A stretch of 64,000 nt of DNA from Agathobaculum ammoniilyticum (GCF_025567315.1 NZ_JAOQJE010000005.1:1-64000); one strand, 5' to 3'; shown: positions 53,975 through 63,173, counted from the stretch's first letter. Numbers and translations are program-made. The notes: a model not told the origin generated them from the letters alone.

Positions 53975-55159
53975 ATGGCACATCATTTTTTTACATCGGA
54001 ATCCGTCACGGAGGGGCATCCGGACAAGATCTGCGACCAGATTTCGGACGCAATCCTTAACGAAATCTTAACGAGCGACCCGTACGCGCGCGTGGCCTGC
54101 GAAACGACCTGCACGACCGGCATGGTACAGGTCATGGGCGAGATCTCCACGACCTGCTATGTGGATATCCCCAGGGTCGTGCGCGACACGATTCGGGAGA
54201 TCGGCTACGACCGCGCCAAGTACGGCTTTGACTGCGACACCTGCGCGGTGCTGACCTCGATCGATGAGCAGTCGCCCGACATCGCTCTGGGCGTGGATAG
54301 CTCGCTGGAGCGCAAAGCGGGCGCGGCTGACGCGGACCTCGCCATCGGCGCGGGCGACCAGGGGATGATGTTCGGCTACGCGTGCGATGAAACACCCGAG
54401 CTGATGCCGCTGCCCATCTCGCTGGCGCATAAGCTGGCCAAGCGTCTGGCCGAGGTGCGCAAGAACGGCATGTTCGACTACCTCCGGCCGGATGGCAAAA
54501 GCCAGGTCACGGTCGAATATGATGAAGATGGGCAGCCGGTGCGGGTCGATACCGTTGTGCTTTCCACCCAGCACAGCCCCGAGGTGTCCCTCCAGCAAAT
54601 CCGCAAGGACATGGTTGAGCAGGTGATCCGTCCGGTCATCCCGAGTCATCTGCTGGATGAAAACACCAGATACTATATCAACCCGACTGGCCGCTTTGTC
54701 ATCGGCGGCCCGCAGGGAGACTCCGGCCTGACCGGACGGAAGATCATCGTCGATACCTACGGCGGCATCGGCAGGCACGGCGGCGGCGCGTTCTCCGGCA
54801 AGGACCCGACCAAGGTGGACCGTTCCGCGGCGTATGCCGCGCGCTGGGTAGCGAAGAATATCGTCGCAGCGGGGCTGGCGCGGCGCTGCGAGCTACAGTT
54901 GGCCTATGCGATCGGCGTAGCGGAGCCGGTATCCATCATGGTGGAAACGTTCGGAACGGGTGCGGTTGACGAGGGCCGGCTGGCCGAGGCCGTGCGCCGC
55001 GTGTTCGACCTGCGTCCGGCGGCACTGATCGAAACGCTTGACCTGCGCCGGCCGATCTACAAGCAGCTCGCCGCCTATGGCCACATGGGGCGCGAGGAGC
55101 TGGGCGTCAAGTGGGAGCAGACCGATAAGGTGGAGGAGCTGAAAAAGGCGCTCGACTGA
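53975..55159 (+). CDS. metK: S-adenosylmethionine synthetase
   Basis: A 394-residue protein. The start HFFTSESVTEGHPDKICDQISD carries the methionine/ATP-binding His-Pro-Asp; GAGDQGMMFGYA is the family signature hexapeptide region and GGGAFSGKDPTKVDRSAAY the P-loop-like signature 2. It makes SAM from Met and ATP. The ATG at 53975 has AAAGGAA upstream; the upstream in-frame ATG at 53876 is inside the riboswitch. Confidence 0.98.
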   Translation: MAHHFFTSESVTEGHPDKICDQISDAILNEILTSDPYARVACETTCTTGMVQVMGEISTTCYVDIPRVVRDTIREIGYDRAKYGFDCDTCAVLTSIDEQSPDIALGVDSSLERKAGAADADLAIGAGDQGMMFGYACDETPELMPLPISLAHKLAKRLAEVRKNGMFDYLRPDGKSQVTVEYDEDGQPVRVDTVVLSTQHSPEVSLQQIRKDMVEQVIRPVIPSHLLDENTRYYINPTGRFVIGGPQGDSGLTGRKIIVDTYGGIGRHGGGAFSGKDPTKVDRSAAYAARWVAKNIVAAGLARRCELQLAYAIGVAEPVSIMVETFGTGAVDEGRLAEAVRRVFDLRPAALIETLDLRRPIYKQLAAYGHMGREELGVKWEQTDKVEELKKALD

Positions 55160-55203
55160 ACGGGCGGCCGCAGACAAAAGGACTGTTTTGGAGGCGGTAA
55201 CAG

Positions 55204-55809
55204 ATGACGGAAGAGGAAAAGATTTTTGCGGGCAAACTGTTCGACGCGCGTACTAGGGAACTGCGGGATATCAAGCATAAGGCGCATATCCTGTGCCAGC
55301 GGTTCAATCAGATGGACGAGTATGATGCGGCGCGGCTGCCGGTCGTGCGTGAGTTTATCGGCGCGATCGGGGAAAAATATTATTTTCAGGGGCCGATTCA
55401 GTTCAACTATGGTTCGCATACCTTTATTGGGGAAAACTTTTTCTGCAATTTTAACCTAACCGTGATGGATGACGCGCGCATTTATATCGGCGATAATGTG
55501 ATGCTTGGACCGAACGTTTCACTCATGGCGACCAACCACCCGCTGATTGCAGCGGAACGTACCAGCATGCGCTATCCGGATGGGCATGTTTCCATGTCCG
55601 AATATGCAGAAGATATCCATATTGGAAACGATGTTTGGATCGCAGCGAACGCTGTGGTGCTGGGCGGTGTGACGATTGGTGATGGAGCGGTCATCGGCGC
55701 GGGCAGTGTGGTGACAAAGGATATTCCAGCGGGCTACCTTGCTGTCGGCGTGCCGTGCAGACCGCTGCGCCCCATCACCGAAGCGGACTCCAAGATGGAA
55801 CTGCTTTAG
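55204..55809 (+). CDS. Maltose/galactoside O-acetyltransferase-like hexapeptide protein
   Basis: A 201-residue left-handed beta-helix acetyltransferase. The N-terminal Mac domain (EEKIFAGKLFDARTRELRD ...) precedes hexapeptide repeats (IYIGDNVMLGPNVSLMATNHPL, with the catalytic His, and VWIAANAVVLGGVTIGDGAVIGAGSVVTKDIP). It acetylates sugars with acetyl-CoA. It lies 44 bp after metK in the same direction and may be co-transcribed; a terminator follows. Confidence 0.9.
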   Translation: MTEEEKIFAGKLFDARTRELRDIKHKAHILCQRFNQMDEYDAARLPVVREFIGAIGEKYYFQGPIQFNYGSHTFIGENFFCNFNLTVMDDARIYIGDNVMLGPNVSLMATNHPLIAAERTSMRYPDGHVSMSEYAEDIHIGNDVWIAANAVVLGGVTIGDGAVIGAGSVVTKDIPAGYLAVGVPCRPLRPITEADSKMELL

Positions 55810-55818
55810 TAGGAAAAA

Positions 55819-55855
55819 CAAAAAGCTCTGCCAACATACTGGCAGAGCTTTTTGT
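55819..55855 (+). terminator. Terminator of metK/acetyltransferase unit
   Basis: AAAAGCTCTGCC/GGCAGAGCTTTT stem, 8-nt loop, followed by TGTTT; flanking A-run makes it usable on both strands. Confidence 0.9.
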
Positions 55856-55896
55856 TTCAACCAGTAGAGCCGCCTGATTTCACGGCTCTACTTGCC

Positions 55897-57693
55897 TTAC
55901 TTAAAAGATACGCCTGTATATAGCCAGTCAACGCAAATCGAAGTGCGGCTTCCATTCAGCGAACAGAAGGTGCGTACTACACACATGGACCACAGGCCGG
56001 TAGATGGGTTCTGAATCCGAATGTTCATCCAGTGCATTTCGCGAGAGTGGCTGAAAAGCGTATCGTCCAGCACCATACGCGTAGTAATGGTCGTATTGTC
56101 ATTCGTTTGAATATCAAATACACCTCCGTCGTAGATGCTGACGCGGCGTATATCTGCCAGCACTGAAGTGCCGGTCTCTTTTGGGCGGATCGATAACCGT
56201 ATTGCATCGGCTGAAACATACTCCGCTGACAAAGTTAGCGCGTCAAGAGGAACTTCCGTCGTACTGCCGGCTTTGGACAGGTCGGCATTATACGTGATGG
56301 AGGTGCCACGCAAATTGGGGCTCACAATATCCTGCGCGGAGGTTTTAAAACGCAATTTATAAGAGGTGACGGTGTCCTCTGCTATTTCAATGGCTGGTGC
56401 AGGACCGGTATCGCCCTTTTCACCAGCCTCGCCCTTTGCGCCCTGCGGACCGGCAGGGCCGGCGGGGAGGACGAAATCCAGAGATATGCCGGTATCGGTT
56501 TCATTTGCCAAAACGCCCGCTGTATCACCGGCAGTTACCGTTCCAACGGTTACGGTGGGCGTAGCACCGGTTGCGCCTTGCGGACCGGTATCGCCCTTTT
56601 CACCAGCCTCACCTTTTACGCCCTGCGGACCGGCAGGGCCGGCGGGAAGGACGAAATCCAGAGATATGCCGGTGTCGGTCTCATTTGCCAAAACGCCCGC
56701 TGTATCACCGGCAGTTACCGTTCCAACGGTTACGGTGGGCGTAGCGCCGGTTGCGCCCTGCGGACCGGTATCGCCCTTTTCACCAGCCTCACCCTTTGCG
56801 CCCTGTGGACCGGCAGGGCCGGCGGGAAGGACGAAATCCAGAGATATGCCGGTGTCGGTCTCATTTGCCAAAACGCCCGCTGTATCACCGGCAGTTACCG
56901 TTCCAACGGTTACGGTGGGTGTAGCGCCGGTTGCGCCCTGCGGACCGGTATCACCCTTTTCACCAGCCTCACCCTTTGCGCCCTGTGGACCGGCAGGGCC
57001 GGCGGGGAGGACGAAATCCAGAGATATGCCGGTATCGGTCTCATTTGCCAAAACGCCCGCTGTATCACCGGCAGTTACCGTTCCAACGGTTACGGTGGGT
57101 GTAGCACCGGTTGCGCCCTGCGGACCGGTATCACCCTTTTCGCCCTGTAGCCCTCGCTCGCCCTGTGGACCCTGTTCACCTTGCGGCCCTTGTTCGCCTT
57201 GCGGACCGGGACAGCCCATATCCCCTTGCGGGCCTTGTGGGCCTCTTTCCCCAGCAAAGCCTTGTTCACCCATCGGGCCTTGTTCTCCGGCTGGCCCACG
57301 TTCGCCAGGTTCACCTTTATCCCCTTTGGGGCCTGCTGGCCCTACAGGACCGGCGTCTCCTTTCGGGCCGGCCGGACCCCTGTCACCCTGCGGGCCCATG
57401 GGACCCGGATTGCCGCGCGGCCCCTGCGGTCCGACAGCACCTGGATCACCCTTTGGCCCCATATCACCACGGACACCTTGTGGCCCTCGCGGCCCTTGAA
57501 GCCCCATCATTCCTCTTGGACCAACAGGACCAGGGCAGCCCATTTCACCCTTTTCACCGCGGGCTCCCTGAGGTCCGCGTTCCCCCCGTGGCCCCTGTGG
57601 TCCTTGCGGCCCCTGCGGACCTTGTGGCCCCGGAATGAAATGATCTTCGCTTGACATGGAGGGGCAGCAGGATTTATATCCATAACAATTCAT
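55897..57693 (-). CDS. Collagen-like surface or exosporium protein
   Basis: About 598 residues. After a short Cys-containing head (MNCYGYKSCCPSMSSEDHF), residues ~20-185 are uninterrupted Gly-X-Y triplets (GPQGPQGPQGP ...). Residues ~190-430 are four near-identical 60-residue units (180-bp repeats) alternating collagen stretches with a TVTVGTVTAGDTAGVLANET segment. The C-terminal ~165 residues form a beta-rich domain ending DWLYTGVSFK. This layout resembles BclA-like exosporium proteins and other clostridial collagen-like proteins. There is no classical signal peptide. The start at 57693 (GAAGG upstream) is likely but an upstream ATG at 57741 is possible. Confidence 0.85.
   Translation of the reverse strand: MNCYGYKSCCPSMSSEDHFIPGPQGPQGPQGPQGPRGERGPQGARGEKGEMGCPGPVGPRGMMGLQGPRGPQGVRGDMGPKGDPGAVGPQGPRGNPGPMGPQGDRGPAGPKGDAGPVGPAGPKGDKGEPGERGPAGEQGPMGEQGFAGERGPQGPQGDMGCPGPQGEQGPQGEQGPQGERGLQGEKGDTGPQGATGATPTVTVGTVTAGDTAGVLANETDTGISLDFVLPAGPAGPQGAKGEAGEKGDTGPQGATGATPTVTVGTVTAGDTAGVLANETDTGISLDFVLPAGPAGPQGAKGEAGEKGDTGPQGATGATPTVTVGTVTAGDTAGVLANETDTGISLDFVLPAGPAGPQGVKGEAGEKGDTGPQGATGATPTVTVGTVTAGDTAGVLANETDTGISLDFVLPAGPAGPQGAKGEAGEKGDTGPAPAIEIAEDTVTSYKLRFKTSAQDIVSPNLRGTSITYNADLSKAGSTTEVPLDALTLSAEYVSADAIRLSIRPKETGTSVLADIRRVSIYDGGVFDIQTNDNTTITTRMVLDDTLFSHSREMHWMNIRIQNPSTGLWSMCVVRTFCSLNGSRTSICVDWLYTGVSFK
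56402..57121. repeat. Four 180-bp tandem repeats in the collagen-like gene
   Basis: Units start at 56402, 56582, 56762 and 56942 and differ by only a few bases, with a partial fifth at 57122. The unit length is a multiple of three, so copy-number change keeps the frame. Confidence 0.95.
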
Positions 57694-57967
57694 AATAGTC
57701 AACCTTCGCTTGAATAGATTCTCAGACTTGGAGGTAGCCATATTATGCGTACGGCATTTTATTCTGGAGAACAACGCGCCTCCAAGCATTATCATTCTAT
57801 TCCGGCCCTGACAGCTTTGCTCTCGCATCCTGTTTGCTGATAACACCGCAATTCAGCCTATTCGGCCCATGGGCTCATAAATGTGCGGATACGCGCGGGT
57901 GCGTATTGACTTTCCTTCATAAAAGAGGTACGCTGATGGTATTCAACCATCGGGAAGGAGAATGAAT

Positions 57968-58849
57968 ATGCAGGTATTGGAAAACAAACGGTTCAAGGTG
58001 ACGGTTAACGAAATGGGCGCGGAGCTGACCAGCTTTTATAGCAAAAAGGACGGTACGGAATATATCTGGCAGGCCGATCCGGCTGCATGGAAGCGCCATG
58101 CGCCGATCCTGTTCCCAATTGTGGGGCGGCTCAAGGATAAGACCTATACAGTCAGCGGTACGGCGTATGAAATCACACAGCATGGCTTTGGCCGCGATCT
58201 GGAATGGCGTGCGAACCGCGTGGGCGATACCTGCGTGGAGTTCCTGCTGCAACAGAGCGAATATACGAAAAAAATGTATCCGTGGGACTTTGCCTGTACG
58301 GTGCGCTATACGCTGGAGGGCGCGACGCTGAAAAAGGAGCATGCGGTCCGCAACCAGAGTGATACGCCGATGTACTACGAGGTCGGTGGGCATGACGCCT
58401 ATACGTTGTGCTGGAAGACGGGGGAGCAGATCACGGATTACGCTGTGGAATTCGAAGGGGTGCAGGCGCTGCATCCGGTAATCACGGATGAAAACGTAAT
58501 GCTGAGCAGGGAGCATGGCGACCTGCCGCTCGTGGACGGCTGTCTGCCAATCGGCAGGGAGACATTCCGCGCGGACGCGATGATCCTGGATGATTTGCCG
58601 GTACGGCGCACCTCGATTGTTTGCCGGAAAAATGACAAGCGGGTGACCATGGACTTTTCGGACTTTCCGTACTTTGCACTATGGAGCCCTTATAAGGATT
58701 TTGACGTGCCGTTTGTCTGCCTTGAGCCCTGGAGTACCCTGCCGGATGGCGGCTATCTGGATCACGCGATCGAAAACAAGGTGGGCGTGCGCGTCCTGCA
58801 GCCCGGGCAGGAAGAAACGCTTTCGTTCTCCACAACAATAACCGACTGA
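57968..58849 (+). CDS. Aldose 1-epimerase-like (galactose mutarotase fold) protein
   Basis: A 293-residue protein. NEMGAELTSFYSKKDGTEYIWQ and WKRHAPILFPIVGRLKD are typical of LacX-like members of the mutarotase superfamily; HGFGRDLEW has the conserved His and FVCLEPWSTLPDG the conserved Glu. The substrate is probably a hexose or hexose phosphate. AAGGAGA precedes; ATG 57968 has better spacing than ATG 57962. It is monocistronic or leads the small following gene. Confidence 0.88.
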   Translation: MQVLENKRFKVTVNEMGAELTSFYSKKDGTEYIWQADPAAWKRHAPILFPIVGRLKDKTYTVSGTAYEITQHGFGRDLEWRANRVGDTCVEFLLQQSEYTKKMYPWDFACTVRYTLEGATLKKEHAVRNQSDTPMYYEVGGHDAYTLCWKTGEQITDYAVEFEGVQALHPVITDENVMLSREHGDLPLVDGCLPIGRETFRADAMILDDLPVRRTSIVCRKNDKRVTMDFSDFPYFALWSPYKDFDVPFVCLEPWSTLPDGGYLDHAIENKVGVRVLQPGQEETLSFSTTITD

Positions 58850-58947
58850 GGTGGAGTGGCATGAGTGCTGCGCGTGCAGGCACAGCATACGGCGGTGCGG
58901 CTTGATAGGATCGTGATTGTGCTGCGGCAAAGCGAGGCGAGGGTTAG

Positions 58948-59538
58948 ATGGGGAAAAGAAAAGGCTTGATAATAGGGGCGATAGCGGTTCTGCTTTTAGC
59001 AGTTGCCTGCAAAGTGGCAGACGCCTACCTCTCATATCCGATTCAACCGGATATGGCCAACCTGACAGAACATATCTCAAAATTCTATAACAGAGGGAGA
59101 AAAACGGAGGTTTCCCCCTATATTGCGCTGTATGACAGCGTGAATATTGGCGATAAAACCTACTGCCTGATGGAGATTGGCGAAGATTTGGATTTCGGCA
59201 GCGTGGCTTTGGAAAAAAGTGTGTTTGGCCGGTATAGGATAGCCCGCATGTCGTATGGTGGCGGACATTTTAGGGACGGCATTATTGAAAGCGGTGGGAA
59301 AAAGTATTTTTTGTTTGCGGGCAGGGATATCACGGCCCGAATTTGCAAAGCCACAGCTTTAATCGGCGGTGAGCGCTATGAATTATATACGCCGGAACAA
59401 AAAGATCATTTTTTGCTTTATACAGAGATCAGCGATCAGGCGCAGGAAAAACATGTGGATCGAAGCGAAATAACGTTTTATGATAAAAACAACAGGGATA
59501 TAACCGACCAATATAATTTATCCGGCGGCGGTATCTAA
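58948..59538 (+). CDS. Membrane-anchored protein of unknown function
   Basis: A 196-residue protein. A basic start MGKRKG and a hydrophobic helix (LIIGAIAVLLLAVACKVADA, ~6-26) suggest a membrane anchor or uncleaved signal; a Cys at ~21 is not in a good lipobox. The extracytoplasmic part has no recognised domain. The gene has lower GC than its neighbours and a weak ribosome-binding site (GCGAGGGTTAG). It stands alone before a terminator at 59601. Confidence 0.65.
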   Translation: MGKRKGLIIGAIAVLLLAVACKVADAYLSYPIQPDMANLTEHISKFYNRGRKTEVSPYIALYDSVNIGDKTYCLMEIGEDLDFGSVALEKSVFGRYRIARMSYGGGHFRDGIIESGGKKYFLFAGRDITARICKATALIGGERYELYTPEQKDHFLLYTEISDQAQEKHVDRSEITFYDKNNRDITDQYNLSGGGI

Positions 59539-59600
59539 ACGCTCGGTTGCCCGCCTGCGGCGGATGCCCCGCGTTGCACTATCCGAATATATACGCTTTC

Positions 59601-59630
59601 AACCGGCTCCGGCTCATACCGGAGCCGGTT
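59601..59630. terminator. Hairpin before the copper operon
   Basis: AACCGGCTCCGG/CCGGAGCCGGTT, perfect 12-bp stem with 6-nt loop; the downstream T-run is weak. Confidence 0.7.
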
Positions 59631-59662
59631 TGCATATCTGAATTTTCCATTGCGCAAACTAC

Positions 59663-59724
59663 TTGACAAAATGGTCCGGTTGCCGTATACTGACCATAGA
59701 ACACACCCCCTCCTGGGGGAGGGG
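59663..59724 (+). promoter_or_regulatory. Copper operon promoter and CsoR operator
   Basis: -35 TTGACA (59663-59668) and -10 TATACT (59686-59691) with a 17-bp spacer. Right after the likely transcription start is CCCCC-TCCT-GGGGG (59706-59719), the C-tract/G-tract dyad typical of CsoR sites. The csoR gene lies at the end of the operon, so copper should relieve repression of its own operon. Confidence 0.82.
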
Positions 59725-59746
59725 CATGAAGATGGGAGATCCAGAT

Positions 59747-62269
59747 ATGAAGCAAAGATTCCGCGTCGGCGGCATGAGCTGCGCAGCTTGTTCGGCGCAT
59801 GTGGAAAAAAGTGTTTCGGCGGTGCCGGGCGTTTCCGAGGTGCAGGTCAACCTGCTCGCGGGCAGCATGGCCGTGCAGTATGACGAAACCGTATGCGATG
59901 CGCAGAAGATCATCCATGCGGTAGAGTCCGGCGGCTATACTGCGGCGGCGGACGACGGGAAGCAGCAGGCCGCGCCCGTGCAGGATCCGAAAGCGAACGA
60001 CGAGCTCAGGGAAATGAAAACGCGTATCGTCGTTTCCGCGGTATTCCTGATTATTTTAATGGTGTTCTCCATGGGGCCGATGCTCGGCCTGCCGCTGCCC
60101 GCGTTCGTCAGCGGCACGGAGAATGCGTTCGCGCTTGCGCTGGTGCAGTTCCTCCTCACCCTGCCCATCGTTTTTATCAACCGTAAATACTACATCAACG
60201 GTTTTAAGACGCTGCTCCATCGCGCGCCGACCATGGACGCGCTGATCGCGGTTGGTTCGGGCGCGGCGCTGGTGTACGGCGTTTATGCTCTGTTTCAGAT
60301 CGGCTATGCGTGCGCGGCGGGCGATATGCATACGGTACACACCTATGCGCACGACCTGTACTTTGAGTCCGCAGGCATGATCCTGACGCTTGTTACGCTT
60401 GGCAAATTCTTTGAAGTGCGTGCCAAGCGCAAGACCGGCGAGGCCATCGCCGCGCTCATGGACCTGCGGCCGCAGACGGCAAATGTGCTGCGCGGCGGGC
60501 AGGAGGTTTCCGTCCCGATCGAGGAGGTGTGCGTGGGCGATCTGGTGGTCGTGCGCGGCGGGCAGTCCGTTCCGGTGGATGGCGAGATCACGGAAGGGAA
60601 CGCTTTCCTGGACGAAAGCGCGATCACCGGCGAGAGCATGCCGGTCGAAAAGCATACGGGAGACGCTGTTATCGGCGCGACGGTATCCAAGAGCGGCTAT
60701 TTTGTGATGAAAGCCGCCCGCGTGGGCGATGACACCACGCTGTCGCAGATCATCCGGTTGGTCGAGGAGGCGGGCGCCTCCAAGGCGCCGATCGCCAAGC
60801 TGGCGGATAAGGTCGCGGGCGTGTTCGTGCCGGTCGTGATGGGGATTGCGCTGCTTACCGCCATCGTCTGGCTGATGTATGGCGAAACGCCCAGCTTCGC
60901 GCTCACCCGCGCGATCGCGGTGCTGGTTATATCCTGCCCCTGTGCGCTGGGGCTGGCAACGCCGGTCGCCATCATGGTCGGCACGGGCGTGGGTGCGAAG
61001 AACGGCGTGCTGTTCCAGTCGGCCGAGGCGCTGGAGAACCTGCATAACGTAAACAGTGTGATTCTGGACAAAACCGGCACGGTGACGCAGGGGCGTCCGG
61101 TCGTGACCGATGTCAAATCCTTTGGCGTGGAGCCGGACGACCTGCTCTCTCTCGCCTTATCGATCGAAGCGAAAAGCGACCATCCGCTTGCGGACGCGGT
61201 CGTGCGGTATGCGCGGGAGCGCAGGGTGCGGGAACGCACGGCGACGGACTTCGAGATGGTGGAAGGGCAGGGCGTGCGCGCCCGCATCGACGGGGTACCC
61301 TGCATGGCGGGCAACCGCCGCATGCTGCTGGCAAACGGGCTTGCGCTGTCTCGGTCCGCGCAGCAAATGGGCGAGGCGCTTGCCGCGGCGGGAAAAACAC
61401 CGCTGTATTTTGCAGCAAACCGGCAGGTGGTTGGCATTTTTGCCGTGGCGGATGTCCTCAAGCCGACCAGCCGTGCGGCGGTCGAAGCGCTGCAGCGGCT
61501 GAATATCGAGGTCACGCTCCTGACGGGTGATAACCAGGCGACCGCTCGTTCGATTGCGGGCGAGCTGGGCGTCAGGGATGTTGTCGCCGAGGTGCTGCCG
61601 CAGGATAAGGAGCGCGTGGTACGCGAAAAGCAGGAACAGGGCCGCAAGGTCGCCATGATCGGCGACGGCATCAACGACGCACCGGCGCTCGCCCGCGCGG
61701 ACGTGGGCATCGCGATCGGCGCGGGGACGGACGTTGCGATTTCCTCCGCAGATGTGGTGCTTATGAAAAGCGACCTGATGGACGCGGTCGATGCGATACG
61801 TCTGTCGCGCCGCACCATGCGGAATATCCGGCAGAACCTGTTCTGGGCGTTTTTCTATAACTGCATTGGCATCCCGATCGCGGCGGGCGTGCTGTGGCTG
61901 CCACTGCATATCGGCCTCAGCCCCATGATTGGCGCGGCGGCCATGAGCCTGAGTTCGGTCTGCGTGGTGTCCAACGCGCTGCGGCTCAAGTTTTTCCAAA
62001 GTACCCCTAAGCCGGCGGTCGAGCCGGATCAATATTTCGTATTGCCAAAGGAGGAAGCAAAAATGAAAAAGGTGATCAAGATCGAGGGAATGATGTGCGA
62101 GCATTGTGTCGCGCACGTCAAAAAGGCGCTGGAGGTGTTCCCAGGCGTGGCCGTCGAGGTGGACCTGAAGAGCGGTACGGCTACCCTGCAGGGCGACGTG
62201 ATACCGGACGAGGCCAAGCTGACCGAGGCGGTGGAACAGGCCGGCTATAAGGTGGTCGGCTTTGCATGA
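59747..62269 (+). CDS. copA: Copper-exporting P1B-type ATPase with fused C-terminal CopZ domain
   Basis: An 840-residue pump. N-terminal HMA domain with GMSCAACSAHV (~9-19); membrane helices; actuator TGES in ITGESMPVEK; CPC copper site in SCPCALGLATP (~396); phosphorylation DKTGT (~441); SDHPLADA (~477); GDGINDAPAL (~639). Uniquely, a second HMA domain (GMMCEHCVAHV) sits at the C-terminus (residues 773-840), after a linker. The ATG at 59747 is chosen for GGGAGAT upstream; ATG 59726 is an alternative. It exports Cu(I). Its stop overlaps csoR as ATGA. Confidence 0.94.
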   Translation: MKQRFRVGGMSCAACSAHVEKSVSAVPGVSEVQVNLLAGSMAVQYDETVCDAQKIIHAVESGGYTAAADDGKQQAAPVQDPKANDELREMKTRIVVSAVFLIILMVFSMGPMLGLPLPAFVSGTENAFALALVQFLLTLPIVFINRKYYINGFKTLLHRAPTMDALIAVGSGAALVYGVYALFQIGYACAAGDMHTVHTYAHDLYFESAGMILTLVTLGKFFEVRAKRKTGEAIAALMDLRPQTANVLRGGQEVSVPIEEVCVGDLVVVRGGQSVPVDGEITEGNAFLDESAITGESMPVEKHTGDAVIGATVSKSGYFVMKAARVGDDTTLSQIIRLVEEAGASKAPIAKLADKVAGVFVPVVMGIALLTAIVWLMYGETPSFALTRAIAVLVISCPCALGLATPVAIMVGTGVGAKNGVLFQSAEALENLHNVNSVILDKTGTVTQGRPVVTDVKSFGVEPDDLLSLALSIEAKSDHPLADAVVRYARERRVRERTATDFEMVEGQGVRARIDGVPCMAGNRRMLLANGLALSRSAQQMGEALAAAGKTPLYFAANRQVVGIFAVADVLKPTSRAAVEALQRLNIEVTLLTGDNQATARSIAGELGVRDVVAEVLPQDKERVVREKQEQGRKVAMIGDGINDAPALARADVGIAIGAGTDVAISSADVVLMKSDLMDAVDAIRLSRRTMRNIRQNLFWAFFYNCIGIPIAAGVLWLPLHIGLSPMIGAAAMSLSSVCVVSNALRLKFFQSTPKPAVEPDQYFVLPKEEAKMKKVIKIEGMMCEHCVAHVKKALEVFPGVAVEVDLKSGTATLQGDVIPDEAKLTEAVEQAGYKVVGFA
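62063..62269 (+). CDS. copZ: CopZ-like copper chaperone from an internal in-frame start
   Basis: Inside copA, AAAGGAGG lies about 9 nt before ATG 62063, in the copA frame. Initiation here would make a separate 68-residue MKKVIKIEGMMCEHC protein with a full CopZ fold, ending at the copA stop. The site is placed exactly at the domain boundary. The ancestral state may be separate genes that fused by loss of the copA stop, with the chaperone start retained. Confidence 0.65.
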   Translation: MKKVIKIEGMMCEHCVAHVKKALEVFPGVAVEVDLKSGTATLQGDVIPDEAKLTEAVEQAGYKVVGFA

Positions 62270-62532
62270 GGGCTGACAGAAAAAAGGTGGAGCCGCTCCT
62301 GCGTACCGCGCGGGGACAGCTCGACGGCGTGCTGAAAATGATCGAGTGCGACCGCTACTGCATGGATATCGTCACCCAACTGCAGGCGGTCGAATCACTG
62401 GTACACAAGGCGCAGCGTGAGGTGCTGCACGCGCACCTGTCCGGCTGCGTGCAGGAGGCGTTTGAAACGGGCGACGAGCAGGCGCGCGAGAAAAAGATCG
62501 ACGAGATCATCAAGCTGCTCGACCGGTCATGA
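62266..62532 (+). CDS. csoR: Copper-sensing repressor CsoR
   Basis: An 88-residue DUF156 protein. RTARGQLDGVLKMIECDRYCMDIVTQL carries the first Cu ligand Cys (~36), and HAHLSGCVQEAF supplies the His and second Cys. It represses copper genes until Cu(I) binds. It overlaps copA at the start and the pentapeptide gene at the stop (both ATGA), so the three genes form one operon controlled by the operator at 59706. Confidence 0.93.
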   Translation: MRADRKKVEPLLRTARGQLDGVLKMIECDRYCMDIVTQLQAVESLVHKAQREVLHAHLSGCVQEAFETGDEQAREKKIDEIIKLLDRS

Positions 62533-63173
62533 CCGTGCGGCTGCCCGAATCGCTTGCACCTGTGCCGGACGCGGCGGAACGGTTCGCATGGGCCGAGCAG
62601 GAGGAGCGGACGGTTGAGGGGCTGCATCTCTGCGGCGCGGATCTGTCCGGCACATGCTATGAGGGGCTGCGGCTGCGCAGCGTGTTGTTTGAGAATTGCC
62701 GGCTGACCGGATGCCGCTGGGAGCGTGCGGATTTGGGCAACGTCGTGTTCCGGCGCTGCGAGCTGTCGAACAGCGGCTGGCGGGACGCTTTCTGGGAGCG
62801 CACGGTCTTTGAGGACTGCAAGGCGGTGGGGGCGGGCTTTGCCGAAACCGGATGGCGGCAGGCCGCGTTCGCGGCCTGTGCGCTCGCCTATGCGACGTTT
62901 GACCGCGCGCGCCTGCGCGAGGTGGCCTTTTCCGATTGCGACCTCAGCCATGCTGCGTTTCACGAATGCACCTGGAAGCGGCTGAGCCTGGACAAAACAC
63001 GCCTGCGGGAAGCCAGCTTCCTGCACACGCCGCTCGCGGGGCTCGACCTGACCGGCTGTGAGCTGGACGGGCTTGTGGTTTCGGACACCAATGCCGAGCT
63101 GCGCGGCGCGATTGTGACAGCGGAGCAGGCGGCCATGCTGGCAAAGCGTTTGGGGCTGGTGATAAAAGAATAG
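62529..63173 (+). CDS. Pentapeptide-repeat protein coupled to csoR
   Basis: A 214-residue protein. From ~28 to ~195 it repeats A(D/N)LXX-like units (LCGADLSGTCYEGLRLRSVLFENCRLTGC, ADLGNVVFRRCELSNSGW, CDLSHAAFHEC), predicted to form a right-handed quadrilateral beta-helix. Qnr-type relatives mimic DNA and protect gyrase; many others have no known role. It is unusually Cys-rich. The ATG overlaps the csoR stop, so it should be copper-induced. Confidence 0.85.
   Translation: MTVRLPESLAPVPDAAERFAWAEQEERTVEGLHLCGADLSGTCYEGLRLRSVLFENCRLTGCRWERADLGNVVFRRCELSNSGWRDAFWERTVFEDCKAVGAGFAETGWRQAAFAACALAYATFDRARLREVAFSDCDLSHAAFHECTWKRLSLDKTRLREASFLHTPLAGLDLTGCELDGLVVSDTNAELRGAIVTAEQAAMLAKRLGLVIKE

Noticed and set aside
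56402..57121. CRISPR-like regular repeats
   Set aside because: The 180-bp units are coding, directly adjacent and without unique spacers.
56366..57499. A 377-codon plus-strand frame of Pro/Ser/Cys-rich repeats
   Set aside because: It is the reverse complement of the collagen-like Gly-X-Y repeats, not an independent gene.
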